Shown here piece by piece: positions 33,583 through 45,830 of a DNA stretch of 64,000 bases. Both the position numbers and the translations under genes were made by a program. How positions within the stretch are numbered: position 1 is the stretch's first letter; each line of letters opens with the position of its first letter. The notes below the pieces were generated by a model. The model searched no databases. It saw nothing but the letters and a program-made list of their open reading frames with translations, and had not been told where the DNA came from. Origin of the DNA: Bedellia somnulentella (lineage: Eukaryota; Arthropoda; Insecta; Lepidoptera; Bedelliidae); NCBI GenBank assembly GCA_963576735.1, contig OY755171.1:4340001-4404000 (forward strand), given 5' to 3'.

Positions 33583-33755
33583 AAAACATTCTTTTAAAAA
33601 CTAGCCATGTCTCGATAGAGCTGCTTGTTTATCTCTAAAAAGTAAGGAACCTTAGACTTGGCTCCACTTATTTTAGAGATTTCATTACTTTTTAGAGATA
33701 AACAAGCAGCTCTATCGAGACTTGGCTAATTATTTCGTATGTTTTAGTGGGATTT
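33583..33755. repeat. Foldback element, 'atcccaccaaaaac' family
   Basis: Outer ends 'ctatcccaccaaaaacatt' and 'ttttagtgggat' are inverted. Inner arms of about 45 bases ('ctcgatagagctgcttg...' about 33611-33650 and its inverse about 33685-33720) flank a small centre. The left end matches that of the palindrome at 15650-16095. Confidence 0.75.
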
Positions 33756-33937
33756 CATGTGAAATCAAATAAAAATAAACTCCACGACTTCTCAAACCTT
33801 TAAAATACACGAAAAAAATCTTTTAAATGTGTAAATAAATACGCTACCGGGATTTAAATTACAGCCGGCGCCATCTAGTGACGAGTACTGGCACTTATGC
33901 TAAATAAAGTGAGCGAAGCCGCGGCTGAGTGCTAGTA

Positions 33938-34150
33938 CATACACACATATACTCACGGCTATAAATCCCTTAACGGGGTAGCCAGAGCTTTGGAATGAGA
34001 AATTCCTCAGCCACTTTTGGAAGTTGATGGGAAAAAGATGGTAATAATAAATGATTTTGGTGAGGGGTCTCCAACCACATCGCCCAAAAATCACTTAAAA
34101 ACTCTTACACACCCACGGGTAGAAATGGGAAAGTGAAATTGACACAATCT
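33938..34150 (-). mobile_element. SINE-B copy
   Basis: Minus orientation, with a small deletion near the 5' end and all other blocks present. Confidence 0.8.
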
Positions 34151-37100
34151 AGTATAAGTATTTATAACCTTAGTGTGGGCTGGGTTATGATCATATAGTT
34201 TTTTTGAAAACGATTTATTGTAAATTTATCGTTTCAACAACAAACAATGTACTCTCTTTCACAGCCACGTAGTTAAATAGAATTATACTAAATAGTAGTT
34301 TGGTAATAACACAGTCGGTAAAATCTATCTGAACCTAAATTTGCTTAAGAATGGTATAACGAGTGTCCGCTTCGCAGCGGCAGTGTGTTTATTGTTGGGG
34401 AACATGCGAACTTTACTGACCGCTGTTTTACTACCGTTATATGACTAAGACAATTGTATGATTACTTAATCGCTACGTGTATTGAAAGAAAGTAAGTATA
34501 TGTTTTCTTTTCCAATAAAAAATAGGTTTTTTTTTATAATTGATAAGTTCGTTTTACATAACATGCCACTAAGAGGATGGTAGCGAGTGAACGCTTAGTA
34601 TAATAACATAAGTCAATCTATTTTAGCTTGCTACCATATCGTATAATGCCCACTTACTTTGATAAAGTCATTATGTATATTGTTTTAGTATCTTTGGACA
34701 ATGGTGTATATTTAATTGAACGTAAAATAGCTTTCTAATTTTTACCATTTTATAAACCTTACATAACTATTCGAATTTCAATCATCCAGAAGAACTCATT
34801 CAACTTCATAGAAACTGCAAACTATTCCTCGATAGCTCCAATCTAAAACCGACCGAAAATCAATACGAAAGCAAAATTTACTACAGACATGTTGTACGAC
34901 GTAGGGCTGTCACAAGTCAGTGAGCGGTATGTGTCAGTGTATTGCCACAAAGGTTACTGAGCCTCGTTTGATATAGTGAAGATACACCCCTTCTAATAAG
35001 AGTCTATTACAAGGCCGTGCTTTCAGCGCTTGCTTTTAGCTTTTGTTATACTCGATTTTCTGTCTGATTGAATTGAGTGAGATGCTATCAACTTTGTATA
35101 GGTTTAAGTGTAATTAAATATAGATTTAACGTGTTTCAGGAAAACTTATCATTATTTTCGATAGTATTGTTGACCGGAATAGAACTATTGTCATGCCTTT
35201 GCGTAGGTGTAGTACAAGGTGAGTAACGGTATGGGGCTTTATGAGTCATTGTTGGGCGATATGAGTGAAAATTAATCACCAAGATTTATATGTTAAACCG
35301 CCGCTACATTTTTTATAAATGACAAATAATATATTAATTCAATTTTAAAACATGCGTGTGGGTAAAAAGAAACAAGGGTGAAGGTAAAGTTTAAATGACA
35401 TAACAGTACAAAGAGCCAAGGGTGAAGGTAAAGTTTAAATGGCATAACAGTAAGAATTATATAAAGTGTCAATGGAAACCTGTTGGGACCAATTGGAAAA
35501 TGTGCTAAATAAGGGAATCGAAAGCTCAGATATAAAACGGGCGGATAAGAAAACAGTTATAAAAATTAACGCTTCGTTAATTTTAGGATGAGAAGTTTTC
35601 AGGGATGAAACAGTGTGGCGGTCATAGCCTTCGCCCACTCCATTATAAACTTTCGGGAGTATTTGTGTATCAATACTTTTATCACTATAAGTGCGGTTTT
35701 CTTAATAATTTCATTAAGTTATCAGGTATAACACTTTTAAAGTCTCTACTAGTATCTTTTAAAATCACTTATCAGCTGAAGCCCCTGTAGGTAACTCTTA
35801 GTTACATTATGTGAATGGTACGAAAAAGGGGTAATGTTATTCTAAGTTCACAATATACTAATTTATTATTTTAAAAAAAACATATGTAAGTATCTCGTCG
35901 TAGGTATATGATTTGGTTGTCAGTAGGATGAACGTAGTAATTATAGGTTTTGATTGCTTGCAATAAAAGTGTTATTTTAAAACAAGAATTCCAATTATCA
36001 ATAATGGCAATTTGAAGCAGACATCGGTTATGATAGTTAAATGTAAAATTCATTGAAATACTTGTTACTATCAAACAAACTAAGTAATATTAAAATCAAG
36101 CAAACAGCTAACAGCGCTCTCATATTTAAATGAATTTATTGTTACAGAATCATTTCTAAGAAATTCAATTTGCTGTGAAAATAACTGGACAGTAACCGAA
36201 AAAGGACCTTAACATCAAATAAATAGAGGCTGAAATATCGTGGAATTTCTTCGTTTTGTAACCAGTTATAGCCAGTTCAAGCTGGATCGTACTGCCACTG
36301 AAATAATAACCTAGTTTCGTGGTCACATGTTGCCGTAATACGAGTGGTGGTTCCGCTACGCTCATTTCAGCTCGTAAAGAATATGAAAGACCTTAGCTAA
36401 GGACCCGCTATTTTGCTCTGGCCACAGAAATTGCTAGAAACTATTTGCGATTGGGTAGCAAATGGTATTTAACTTGCGAACATGTTGTGCTAATATTGGT
36501 GCAATCTGAGAATGTCTATGGTATTTATAATTAAGACTTGATAGCCGACGGTCTTGTAGGGGCACTAATTAAATAAGTTTGTATCTGAGAATGTTAATTA
36601 ATTAATAGTGCGAATTACTTTCTACCACTTATAAAATTGCAGAATATTAAGACAAGACACAACCGCAAATCAGGAGACCGACAGCTGTATACATATATTA
36701 TAAGCTCGCCCAAAATACCACATTTTCAATCGAAAGCCAATGTATATTATTATATTAAAACAATGCTATTTGCAACTTAAAACATCCAATAAAATGGATC
36801 ATTCATTTCATAAATACTCGCCTTACAAGAATAAATAAATTGGTAATAATGACCCTGCATTGCAGGCTGAACCTTAAGTTTAAATTTTGTTCGAGCATAT
36901 TTTTATATATTTGCATTACCGTCCGAAAACAGGACACAATTTATTTTAAATCTCATGAACAAACAATACTGTTTGTGTTTTTACTTAACGCCATTAATAT
37001 TATACTATTATATAACGTACGAATAAAAATAAGAAAAACTAGTGAATAAGCTATTTATTTATAGAGGTTTCAAACTATAGCTCTTTATTGATATGGATAT

Positions 37101-37715
37101 GTCTTATTTAAAAGAATAAAAGCCAATATAAATCCAAATCTTTTCAAAGAATGAGGTTGATTTCTCAAATAGAAAACTGCTTTCAAGCAAAGACCGTTTT
37201 AAAAATGAATACAAAAAGTATATCAATTTTCAATACCTGTTAGCAAAGTAATATTCTTGGAAACTGCCTAGAATCATATGAACTTACATTTAACCCTGCA
37301 TTTGCAATATTCATCTTTATGTTTAATGCAACACGTTACGTTTTGCTGTGAGAAGGCCTGTAAGGAATTATTGTGATCCCCATAAAAATGTTATTCGCTT
37401 CCAATACACGGATCGTGCTGTTTTTATTTGAAAATGGATTTTCGGTCTTGGGTAAACGGTCTCAATTCCAACGAATTATACCTCTTTTATTATCTGTGAC
37501 TTCATGTTTTCAGCAGGCCATTTTAGTTTTGGCGACGATAAAATAGTAAAAGTATAAAATTGGATTTTTACATCTAACTTTTATTAGGTGGTACAGATAG
37601 GCGCGCTTGCTCGTTGTCTCGTCTTGTTCGTGGATGAATTGAATGGATTTCAAATCTGTTTTGTTTGAGTCTGATTTTAGGATTGGTGACTGGTTAACTT
37701 GGATAAATTTTCTCA
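34151..37715. other. Long stretch with little recognisable content
   Basis: About 3.5 kb of AT-rich DNA. I see a SINE-B scrap at 35215-35310, a two-copy tandem repeat at 35367-35454 and a decayed RTE-like end at about 35580-35660. No gene is supported. Confidence 0.45.
35367..35454 (+). repeat. Two-copy tandem duplication
   Basis: 'caagggtgaaggtaaagttt' and what follows is repeated once after about 44 bases with few changes. Confidence 0.75.
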
Positions 37716-37922
37716 CAGCCCATATATGTCCCCACCAAGGGTTTCGAGCCTACCCTATATAGGGCGATTTGGCTATAGTCCACCACGCTGGCCAAGTGCG
37801 GGTTGGCAGACTAACGTAATAGTAGCCGGCACCGACGGCTTAACGTGCCCTCCAAAGCACGCAATCATCTTAATTTTCGGATAATCAGGTGATTTAAGCC
37901 CGCAATATCCTACCAAACTGTA
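37716..37922 (+). repeat. Dispersed repeat E
   Basis: Uninterrupted copy: 'cccatatatgtccccacc', 'ctatatagggcgattt', 'gcgggttggcagac', 'cgacggcttaacg', 'ttttcggataatcagg'. Confidence 0.7.
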
Positions 37923-38167
37923 AACTATAGACTATAGACTATATACACTTGTGTTGTACTTTTGTAGGATTTATTGGTTTTTGTAGAATGTTTAATTATA
38001 ATTTTTTTTTTACCTATTTTAATTTAAAAACATATTACAATATAAAAATATAAAGACTGATGTTGTAAGCTCGGAAGAGCAAAATGTGTATGGCACCATT
38101 AATAATACGATGTAACAACTTTGTAACCCGCATTTACAACGAATAAATGATTATGATTATGATTATA
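37923..38167 (+). mobile_element. Probable LINE 3' end
   Basis: A short AT-rich 3' untranslated-like region ending 'gaataaatgattatgattatgatta', a repeated tail of the kind left by Jockey-type LINEs in insects. No coding part. Confidence 0.45.
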
Positions 38168-38661
38168 GATAAACTTAGAAAGAATATAAATTACCGTTCA
38201 CCAAGTTGGTTAAAATTATATAATTTACATCAAATTTAAGATTAAGTTGTATAGGTACTTCAAAATCATGATAATAATAGGATATGATTAAGCTATCTCT
38301 TTAGTAAAATTTGTACAACATGCACATTAAATCGATTCATAACAAAGTTAACAAAACTAGAATAAATTGACCCCATTAATTATTAAAAGGCACCCAAAGT
38401 GTTAAATAAATAATGAGCTCACATCTCGCATTCACTATAAAGTGTGAAACTTCGCTCAAATATTTAAACTCATTAACATCCTTATTATGGCTGCCATTTT
38501 CATGAACCTTTTACAGTTTGAAGCAGTAGTAAGAGAAATTTACTGAAAAATTACGTGGCTTGTTGAATTTTTATGATAATATCTATCCAATCCGATGAGA
38601 AGTACCTGGGTCTTTTTTTCAAAACAGGACCGTTACAAACTGAAAAAAGTAATATACACTA
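38168..38661. other. No gene recognised
   Basis: AT-rich; no supported features. Confidence 0.5.
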
Positions 38662-38870
38662 TACATACGTACATATTCTCACGCCATCAGTTCCCATTGG
38701 GGTAGGCAGAGACTATCGATCGTCACTTTGTACGATCCTGGCAAACCTCTCTGGCTTCATTAACATTCGTAAATTTTTCAAATAAATGCTCTTTTATTCT
38801 TCATTCTATGGACGCATGCCCTTTTGAGCATATTCACTATTTGATCCAAATGTGCCCTTCGAGGAATATT
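38662..38870 (-). mobile_element. RTE-like LINE 3' fragment
   Basis: Minus orientation: 'acgtacatattctcacgcc', 'gactatcgatcg', 'ttgatccaaatgtg'; ends near the recurrent truncation point. Confidence 0.8.
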
Positions 38871-39187
38871 TTATTCTTATTAATAAAGACATGTTTTATA
38901 ATTAAACAACGGAGATATAACTGAAATATTTTTTTTCGAAGTCAAAATTCATTCTAATAAGAATAATCTTGTCGTTGGTACTACGTCATAAAAACAATCC
39001 GTTATTAAAAGTTAGATTAATTCAAGTTCTTACATAATGCGCAAATTCCCTAAAGAAAATTTGATTTAGTTTTGGTGTAAATTTATACAGTAAAGTTAAT
39101 TTGAAAATACAAACTTATAAGTTATCAGTTATCAATAATATAATAATTGTTAACTGAAAAGGTTTTTATCACACTAAAGCGTTACAT
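38871..39187. other. No gene recognised
   Basis: AT-rich; nothing supported. Confidence 0.5.
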
Positions 39188-39265
39188 ACATACATAAATA
39201 CATATTCTCACGGCCATAAATCCCTAACAGGGGTAGCCAGAGCTTCAGAGCTGGAAACTCAGTCA
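39188..39265 (-). mobile_element. SINE-B, 3' end only
   Basis: 'catattctcacggccataaat', 'gggtagccagagcttc', then loss of similarity. Confidence 0.65.
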
Positions 39266-39737
39266 TATTTGGATGTTGGTAGTGAAGCGTTAGTAACTAA
39301 ATACCAACAAGATTCTTTTATTAGTTCAACAGTACATCAAATACTAATTTATCTCGAAACATAGCGCTCGAAAACACTGAACTAAGTAAACTAAACATTA
39401 TAACAACGACATACAGCGGGTTGTCATTTCCCTCGACGCCCATATCGTGCCAGGGCTTATGACTGACCAAACAACAGTGACCTGTGCCTTCACATCCACC
39501 ACCTCTCTTCTTGTCCCAGAGTAAAAGTGTTAACAGGTCACGAGAACTGGTCCAACCGTCCGTCATTGAGGATCCCTTTCTCCTAGCGGAGCTGTAATTT
39601 GCACCTGCACTATATTATGTGAGAATTTCCTGTGTAGATTTTAGATGACGAACGTCTGCTAAGAGATTTTCATTTCACTGTAGACATTGCTCTTTGCGTT
39701 TAATTTGTTTCATTATGAGGTGGGTTATTGTAGTGAA
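39266..39737. other. No gene recognised
   Basis: A less AT-rich part at about 39410-39590 has an 81-codon minus-strand frame with no family resemblance. Confidence 0.4.
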
Positions 39738-39885
39738 TATAGAATAGAATAGAATAGAATAGAATCTTTATTGCACATCAAACACAAATTTACAAAAGTA
39801 ATAATATGATCAAACAGTTTACAGTGAGGTACAATTGGCGGTCTTATCGCTAAAAGCGATCTCTTCCAGACAACCTTTATTTTTA
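39738..39885 (-). mobile_element. LINE 3' end with 'agaat' tail
   Basis: An 'agaatagaatagaat' run followed by 'ctttattgcacatcaaacac', 'caattggcggtcttatcgc' and 'cttccagacaacctt'. It is the reversed 3' untranslated end of a LINE family I recall as common in Lepidoptera. Only the non-coding end is present. Confidence 0.6.
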
Positions 39886-40080
39886 TACATACAGAGATAG
39901 ACAGAGATTATCGACCGCCCATTTTTACGCTCCTGGTAAACCGCTTGTGCTTCAATTGCATTCTTTAATTCTTTTTCATACTTTTTTTATTCTTAATATT
40001 TCTGACACGCCTGCCTTTTTAAGCACACTATATATTAAACCTAAATGTGTCTTCCGTAGTCTTTTATACTGAACTAACAT
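39886..40080 (-). mobile_element. RTE-like LINE 3' fragment, decayed
   Basis: 'cagagattatcgaccgcc', 'cctggtaaacc', 'ttaagcacactatatatta', 'aatgtgtcttccg': the family order with many substitutions. Confidence 0.65.
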
Positions 40081-40116
40081 ACAAGTACTACTTGCGAGCA
40101 AATGGTTACTTGATAC

Positions 40117-40190
40117 CATTGCTCAGTTGGCAGAGCGACGGTTGCGTACACTCGGATATCGTGGGTTCAAGTCCCGCTGGAGTCGATCAT
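40117..40190 (+). repeat. tRNA-like sequence, related to the SINE-C head
   Basis: Box A-like 'ttgctcagttggcagagc', box B-like 'gggttcaagtccc', and an acceptor stem pairing at 6 of 7 positions. It resembles the SINE-C head but lacks the SINE-C body. More likely a SINE head or tRNA pseudogene than a working tRNA, since the acceptor stem has a mismatch. Confidence 0.55.
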
Positions 40191-40544
40191 TTTTATTAGC
40201 TTAATTGTTCAATACAAGTACCTACTTTTTTGTTAATTAATAAACCAAAAATAGAATCAAAATATCATCAAATTTTGTGTTGTATTGATTAGGAATCACA
40301 GTCCCTCATCTCTGTCCATGAGTTTGTGCGGAGAATAAGGAAAAGCCCCTTATTATCTTATTAATCTTGACCAACTACAATCATATTTATATCTATTATT
40401 ATATTTATCATTCTCATTAAATATCATACCAAATACAAATTTTATCATGTAAACTCTTTTATTTAAACTCAGACAATAAAACCCATTCGGAGTTGGTAGG
40501 CAGAGATTATCGGTTGCCTGTCTCATTTCACTACTACGTAATAC
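40191..40544. other. No gene recognised
   Basis: AT-rich spacer. Confidence 0.5.
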
Positions 40545-40710
40545 ATACATACATACATACATATTCTCACGCCGTTAGTTACCATTTGGGTAGGCAGAGA
40601 CTATCGATCGCCACTTTGAACGATCCTGGCACACCTCTCTGGCTTCGTTGACATCATCAATCTTTTCATACATGCTCTTTTATTCTTCATACTGCGGACA
40701 CCTGCCTTTT
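40545..40710 (-). mobile_element. RTE-like LINE 3' fragment
   Basis: Starts with a 'catacatacatacata' tail, then 'ttctcacgcc', 'gactatcgatcgccact', and the inverted 'ttcatacatgctctttt'. Confidence 0.8.
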
Positions 40711-41424
40711 ACTACGTAATAGTCCGTATACAATATACGTACGTATTATCTGTGGTTACTACGGATATAACACTGTTATTCTCAAAAATAATAAAGTATC
40801 ACGATAGTACTCATTTTCTGTTTGAAGGCTCATGCCGACTTTATTTCAGAAATGAGATATGCTTGTATTATTTCCGCTCTTGTAGTGTTTGAAAATGATG
40901 TTTTGTGTCCTATTTTCCTTCATGAGACTCAAATAAACAAGAGAAATTGTTATCTAATGATGTTCACAAACTAATAATCTTATCTCATGCAATAAAAGTG
41001 TCACCAATCCAAACACACAACAAACAAACAAATTCATATCAACTCGTACATAAACAGACTCAAACACTATAAAAATCTTTATATCCATCTCATTTATACT
41101 ACACAGACATCACCAACATAGTTAGCTTTCAGAATTCAGAATAAATTTATTTTATAATTTAAACCTCGTTTTCAAACGGATTTTAGATAAATTTTAATTC
41201 ATTCTTCAATCTGAAATAAAAATAATGTTAAATAAATTTAGAAGTTAGTTATAACATCAGCTAAAACATAGGCACCACCTTAGTCTGAGATAGAAAATAC
41301 AATTTATAAATTGTTATAAGTTTTTGTTTAAATTTCGGCAATAAATCATTATCATGATTATGTATTTATATTTTTGTGCGGTCGGAAATACAATATTAAG
41401 AAAAACGTAGAAAAGGGAATGTAA
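40711..41424. other. No gene recognised
   Basis: AT-rich; nothing supported. Confidence 0.5.
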
Positions 41425-42285
41425 AAATGGTTCAGGCACACAGAGAAGATGGATAACAGTAAACTGGTGAGAGCCAATGTGGAGGGTAATGTTAGTAGAG
41501 AACGACCACAGAGATAAAGAATATAAAATAATTTTTAACAAAAAGAAAACCGACTTCATAGTTGGATAAACAGCCGAAAATAAACAATCTAGTACTAAAA
41601 AGTACGAAATAAGTTTTATAATTGAATATGAGTACTGTGATTAATACCTTAGCAATTTCTTTATTCCACACGCGTCAGTTCAACCTACCTAAATATTACA
41701 ATTCTCTTAAATAACATAATTCTCGGTAACGATAACATAACAAAAGAAATGTTTAGTGAACCTGTACTTCTCTTCATAAAAGCTACGAAGAGGAGAATCT
41801 ATATATAATGTGGAAAGAACTGTTTCCTAATACCTAGTGATTGAGGACCCACACCTTCCATCATCAGCTCAGCAGCATAACAATATGATTTTCAGAAGCA
41901 AATGCCAATATAAGTTCAGAAAATATGTAAAACGCGGTACATTTGCCTATAAAATTTGAGGGTTCCCCTCGATTTCTCCAAGATTCCATCATCAGACCCT
42001 GATATCCTCACCATGGTACCAATTCGGGAGTATTTTCTTTCGAATAAAAAAATAATAATCAAAATCGGTTCATAAATAGCGAAGTAATCGGCGAACAAAC
42101 ATAAAAAAAAATATACGGTCGAATTGAGAACACTCCTTTTTTTGAAGTCGGTTAAAAAGGCCATATATCAAAAGATTGATAAATGTAAGTGAAACTTGGG
42201 AAATTTGCTAGTCCATCATACCAAGTGGCGATCGATAGTCTCTGTTTACCTCGATGGCAAATATTTGTGCAAGTATATGTATCAG
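41425..42285 (+). mobile_element. RTE-like LINE 3' fragment split by another element
   Basis: The left part (41425-41520) runs to 'gaacgaccacagag'. The right part (about 42160-42285) resumes at 'caaaagattgataaatg' and reaches 'agtctctgtttacc' and 'agtatatgta'. A ~605-bp element lies between. Confidence 0.65.
41548..42156. mobile_element. Nonautonomous element with 'aaccgacttc' ends
   Basis: The left end 'aaaaccgacttcatag' and the right end 'ttgaagtcggttaaaa' are inverted over about 13 bases. Inside are 'aatcggttcataaat' and 'gtcgaattgagaac', known to me from a common lepidopteran repeat. No coding sequence. Confidence 0.6.
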
Positions 42286-42837
42286 CAATCATTTTATGAT
42301 TCAGGCAATGTCCTTTTGTTCATATTTATATGTCTAGATGATACCGCAATCTAATATAATAAACTACCAATAAAAATCTTATGCGTCGCATATATTTTTT
42401 ATGGTCAAGGTAAAGGTTGTTAATACCACTAGGTCCATATGTCGCAGCCACATTGCATTGCCGCCATAACATCTACCCACACAGTACTCGTAAGGCGTTG
42501 GTGATCTCATAGTTGCTCATATCAGGAAATGTATGGCTTTCCGGTTTTAGTATATGTATGTCAGCATTTTATGACGATATCCGAGGCTTAGTAGATAAGT
42601 GATTATCTTTTAGGTCCACTCGCAGGTTTCCCGCTAAGGGCGATATTTATATGATGAATATGAATTATTGTTTTTTAGTCTTGAATGTGATTTGTATGTC
42701 GTTCATTAGTAAGCCTGAATGGTAAATTTTTGGGACTGACTGCTCTGTTTAATATTTTATTATTATTTCATACTAGCGATCTGACGATTGAATTGTAATC
42801 GTTGTAGAATATAAATTTATAATATAGATATCTTAAA
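42286..42837. other. No gene recognised
   Basis: AT-rich; nothing supported. Confidence 0.5.
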
Positions 42838-43058
42838 ACAGATGCGTGGTTAATTTACCTCAGTTTTTAAGCCGAGAGAAAACACCGTCCAGAAACTCAT
42901 ATGGGCTAAGTTTTACGTAGTAATTGAGGAAAGGCCATTGTATTTTCACATTAATGCCCTGTTAAAGGAAAATCAGGTTAACTCAACAAATGGTGTTAAC
43001 CATTTGACAAATATATCACAAGATTTTCCCAAATATCAGTACCTCTGCCTACTCTTTG
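42838..43058 (+). mobile_element. Decayed SINE-A
   Basis: 'gtggttaatttacc', 'gagagaaaacaccgtc', 'gaaactcatatgggctaag' and 'agtacctctgcc' follow the SINE-A order with many changes and deletions. Confidence 0.6.
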
Positions 43059-43339
43059 TTAATAAAATACAGCATAAATGTTTAGATCTATTGAAGATAC
43101 TATAGGTAGGCACTGTTTGTAACATATATCATTATCGGAAAAAGATTTGACAGAGAAACATGTACTCTTCGTTACTAGCTTAGCCTTCTCGTTTTTCTAC
43201 TCAGCAGACAAAAAGCTTCATTCTATCGACTTAGCTGCCAAGACAAAACATATAATGTGCATAGTTTTCTGCTAATAAATAAAAAAAAAATTGTTTTTTT
43301 TTATAACCATAACAACAGTTTAAAGCTTTGCATAAACCA

Positions 43340-43484
43340 GGGCACCAAATTCCCCGAGGAGGTCAAGGACCCAATCCAATATACACCAAAAACGTCACCT
43401 ATTCAAACGCTCCATGATTCGAAACAAGAATTCGCCAAAACCGTATTCATATTAGATTTCCCATTACCAGCCGAGCCCTGATAC
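43340..43484 (+). CDS. Short ORF of unknown origin (possible exon)
   Basis: A frame ending 'DFPLPAEP' and a TGA (43482-43484). Before it are a T-rich tract and 'aacaacag' (about 43317), which could be a 3' splice site. Composition is less AT-rich than the surroundings. About 50 residues from 'INQGTKFPEEV' to the stop have a protein-like mix. I do not recognise the family. It could equally be a chance frame or transposon remnant. Confidence 0.25.
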
Positions 43485-43607
43485 ACACGATTCTTTATTC
43501 GAGTCTATTCGAGAGCACCGTTCGATACGGAAGCGTGTGAAATAAATAAGTTGAAATATATCTGCTGCCTAGTTGTGAGCTCTTGGTAGCTACGTGACGA
43601 TTGCACT

Positions 43608-43761
43608 ATGAAGGTTTATTTGGTTTTCGCGTTTTTCCTATATTTTCTGGATGTCACCGCAGCTATACTGTATTTCAGGGATTCTGGGAATGTCTTAAAA
43701 CCTGGTTTGTTTGATGTTCATAGTTTTACTAATGTACAAATAAATTTGCTATTTATTTAAA
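43608..43761 (+). CDS. Possible secreted-protein first exon
   Basis: ATG at 43608 opens 'MKVYLVFAFFLYFLDVTAA', a hydrophobic core with small residues at the end, as in a signal peptide. It continues 'ILYFRDSGNVLKPG'. 'ctg|gtttgt' at 43704/43705 could be a weak 5' splice site; read through, the frame ends at about 43761. No downstream exon could be found. If real it would be host coding sequence, otherwise a chance frame. Confidence 0.25.
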
Positions 43762-44102
43762 TATCAATTAACAACATATAAATTTAGAATTATTAATTTA
43801 TATAAGGGCTTTTACCACGATTGGATGTTAACCCTAAATTTATTCTGTTTTTCAATGGAAATTCACACATTTGGGATCAATTTAAATTTTCATTAAAGGC
43901 ACATAAAAACATGAACTGAATAACACCTTTCCATGAAAGGTACGTTTATAAGTATTGACGCAGGCAAATATTGATAGTTCTAGAAAGTGTGTTTTTTTAT
44001 ATATTTTTGCTTCATATAAACAAAGTACTATTTTGGTTTAAAACAATTAAAAAAATAAATTGTATATTTCATTTAAAAAAAATAACCAACTTATTTATTT
44101 TT
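43762..44102. other. No gene recognised
   Basis: AT-rich; nothing supported. Confidence 0.5.
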
Positions 44103-44215
44103 GTAGCTGTATAGTGTCGGTTTAGAATATCACTAATACATTGCTTCCCAAGGAATATTCAGTAGTGACTCAGGTTTTTGGGGTCTTTAAAGTGATATTT
44201 TGGTGATTATTATCT
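44103..44215 (+). mobile_element. Decayed SINE-B 5' part
   Basis: 'gctgtatagtgtcggtttagaat' and 'tttggggtctttaaagtgat' in SINE-B order. Confidence 0.55.
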
Positions 44216-44756
44216 CTCCTCTATCTATACACTGTATCATTGACAATTCTCAAAATGCTTCTGGCAATGATCAGCATATCTGAAACATCAATATCTGCTC
44301 CGAATGTCAAATGTCACGGATTGCTGGCATTCAACACATTCGGAGCATAGACGGATGCCTTCGGAGGCGTTAATGATTTTGCTGGTTGTAAAGATCTGTG
44401 CATAGTGGAATATCAGCAACAGTTAGCAACTATATGAATCTATAACTATGGGGTTTGTTATATCTCATCCTAGGGGTATGTTTTAAACGCATTATATTTT
44501 TGTTAATATTTTACTTCGTCACAAGTTAAATATATGTTGCATAATTTCAACACATAGGAGGCATAGAGACGCAAAATATTTTTAAGCGCTTGTTATTTTT
44601 GAGCTAGTTTACCTAGCTAAATATGCTTTCAGAATAAACCGTAAATTTCCTCTTCATAATCCAACTACTAACAATGCTTTCATTCATCATATATCTCCTC
44701 TCAAATCGCCAATTTATATCCTTTAGTTATCTTTTTTTATGTATATATAGTATCGG
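44216..44756. other. No gene recognised
   Basis: 44235-44400 is slightly less AT-rich and has a repeated 'cattcggagcat' type motif; no coding support. Confidence 0.45.
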
Positions 44757-44977
44757 CTGTGTAGTGTCAGCTTAGAATAGCACTACCCCATTTGGTATTG
44801 GGGCTTTTCAAGGGATTTTTGAGCGATGCGGTTGGAGACCCATCACCAACAACCTTTATGTTACCATCTTTTCCCCACGCAACCTCCAAAAGTGGCTGAG
44901 GAATTTTTAATTCCTTAGTTCTGGCTACCCCTTCCCCCTTATACCCGTGAGTATATGTATGTATATAGTATATATAA
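44757..44977 (+). mobile_element. SINE-B copy
   Basis: Nearly full length with a small internal deletion after 'ccccattt'; tail 'gtatatgtatgtatat'. Confidence 0.82.
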
Positions 44978-44995
44978 ATAGGTCAAACTTTTTTA

Positions 44996-45149
44996 CTAAT
45001 AAATAAAGAATAAATAAAGGAAAGAAAAATTTCGACACAGGCGGGCGACATTTCCCGCCTGTGTCGAAATTTTTCTTTCCTTTATTTATTCTTTATTTAT
45101 TAGTAATAATCCCCACATGAGGTTTTCATGAACAAAAAGATTTAAATTA
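44996..45149. mobile_element. SINE-C, palindromic (snap-back) copy
   Basis: Both arms are SINE-C body plus 'cgacacaggcggg', meeting at 'cgacattt'. The full tail is at the right ('gatttaaatt'). A 13-bp duplication 'tcaaactttttta' flanks it (44983-44995 and 45150-45162). Confidence 0.82.
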
Positions 45150-45162
45150 TCAAACTTTTTTA

Positions 45163-45830
45163 GATCTCATGTTTCTAAGCGATGAAGCTTGACATGTTCT
45201 TTAGTACAGCGTAAGTAAGAAATATTTTATTTAGCACATATACAATCATAACCGGTGCGCTGTCACAAAAATAGTTATGCTAAATTAGAAACTCAATTAA
45301 GTAATGTTCGATAGCCTCTACCTTCCCAGTGTGAATAGCATGAGTATATGTTTTGCATGTGTGTTTCTAAGCACAGCTTACTTATCGTTCACGTAGCACC
45401 CTAACATACCAAGTCTCAGACAATAGCAATCTCAAGATATCAGTTCAACAAGCACTCTATAAGTGTTCTTCAGTACTTCAGCCATGCATTCATGTTATTG
45501 AATGGCCGTTGCATTGGACAGGTATTTCCTTCGTGTTTATTTTATAATTCTGAAATTATGTCAAGCTCCAAAGGTTGTGGTGCTAATAAAGATTTAATAC
45601 AGAAAGTAAGGAAATGTTCAAAATGAAAGCCTCGGGGAACCTACGGTGTATTGATGACTGCGTTCAAAGTTGAAGGAAAAGGATTTATACATTATTTATC
45701 ATTTACAAATTATGTTATATTTATTTCTGTTTTATTTGGTTTTATTTAAGCATTATTTTATTATTAAAAGTACAGCTTTAAATCTTTATAACAATTTTTT
45801 ATTATTTTTTTTAACAAGATCTTATTAAAA
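45163..45830. other. No gene recognised
   Basis: AT-rich. A scrap of RTE-like end is at about 45305-45350. Confidence 0.45.

Noticed and set aside
40117..40190. A tRNA gene on the plus strand
   Set aside because: Box A and box B are present but the acceptor stem has a mismatch and the sequence resembles the SINE-C head; listed as tRNA-like only.
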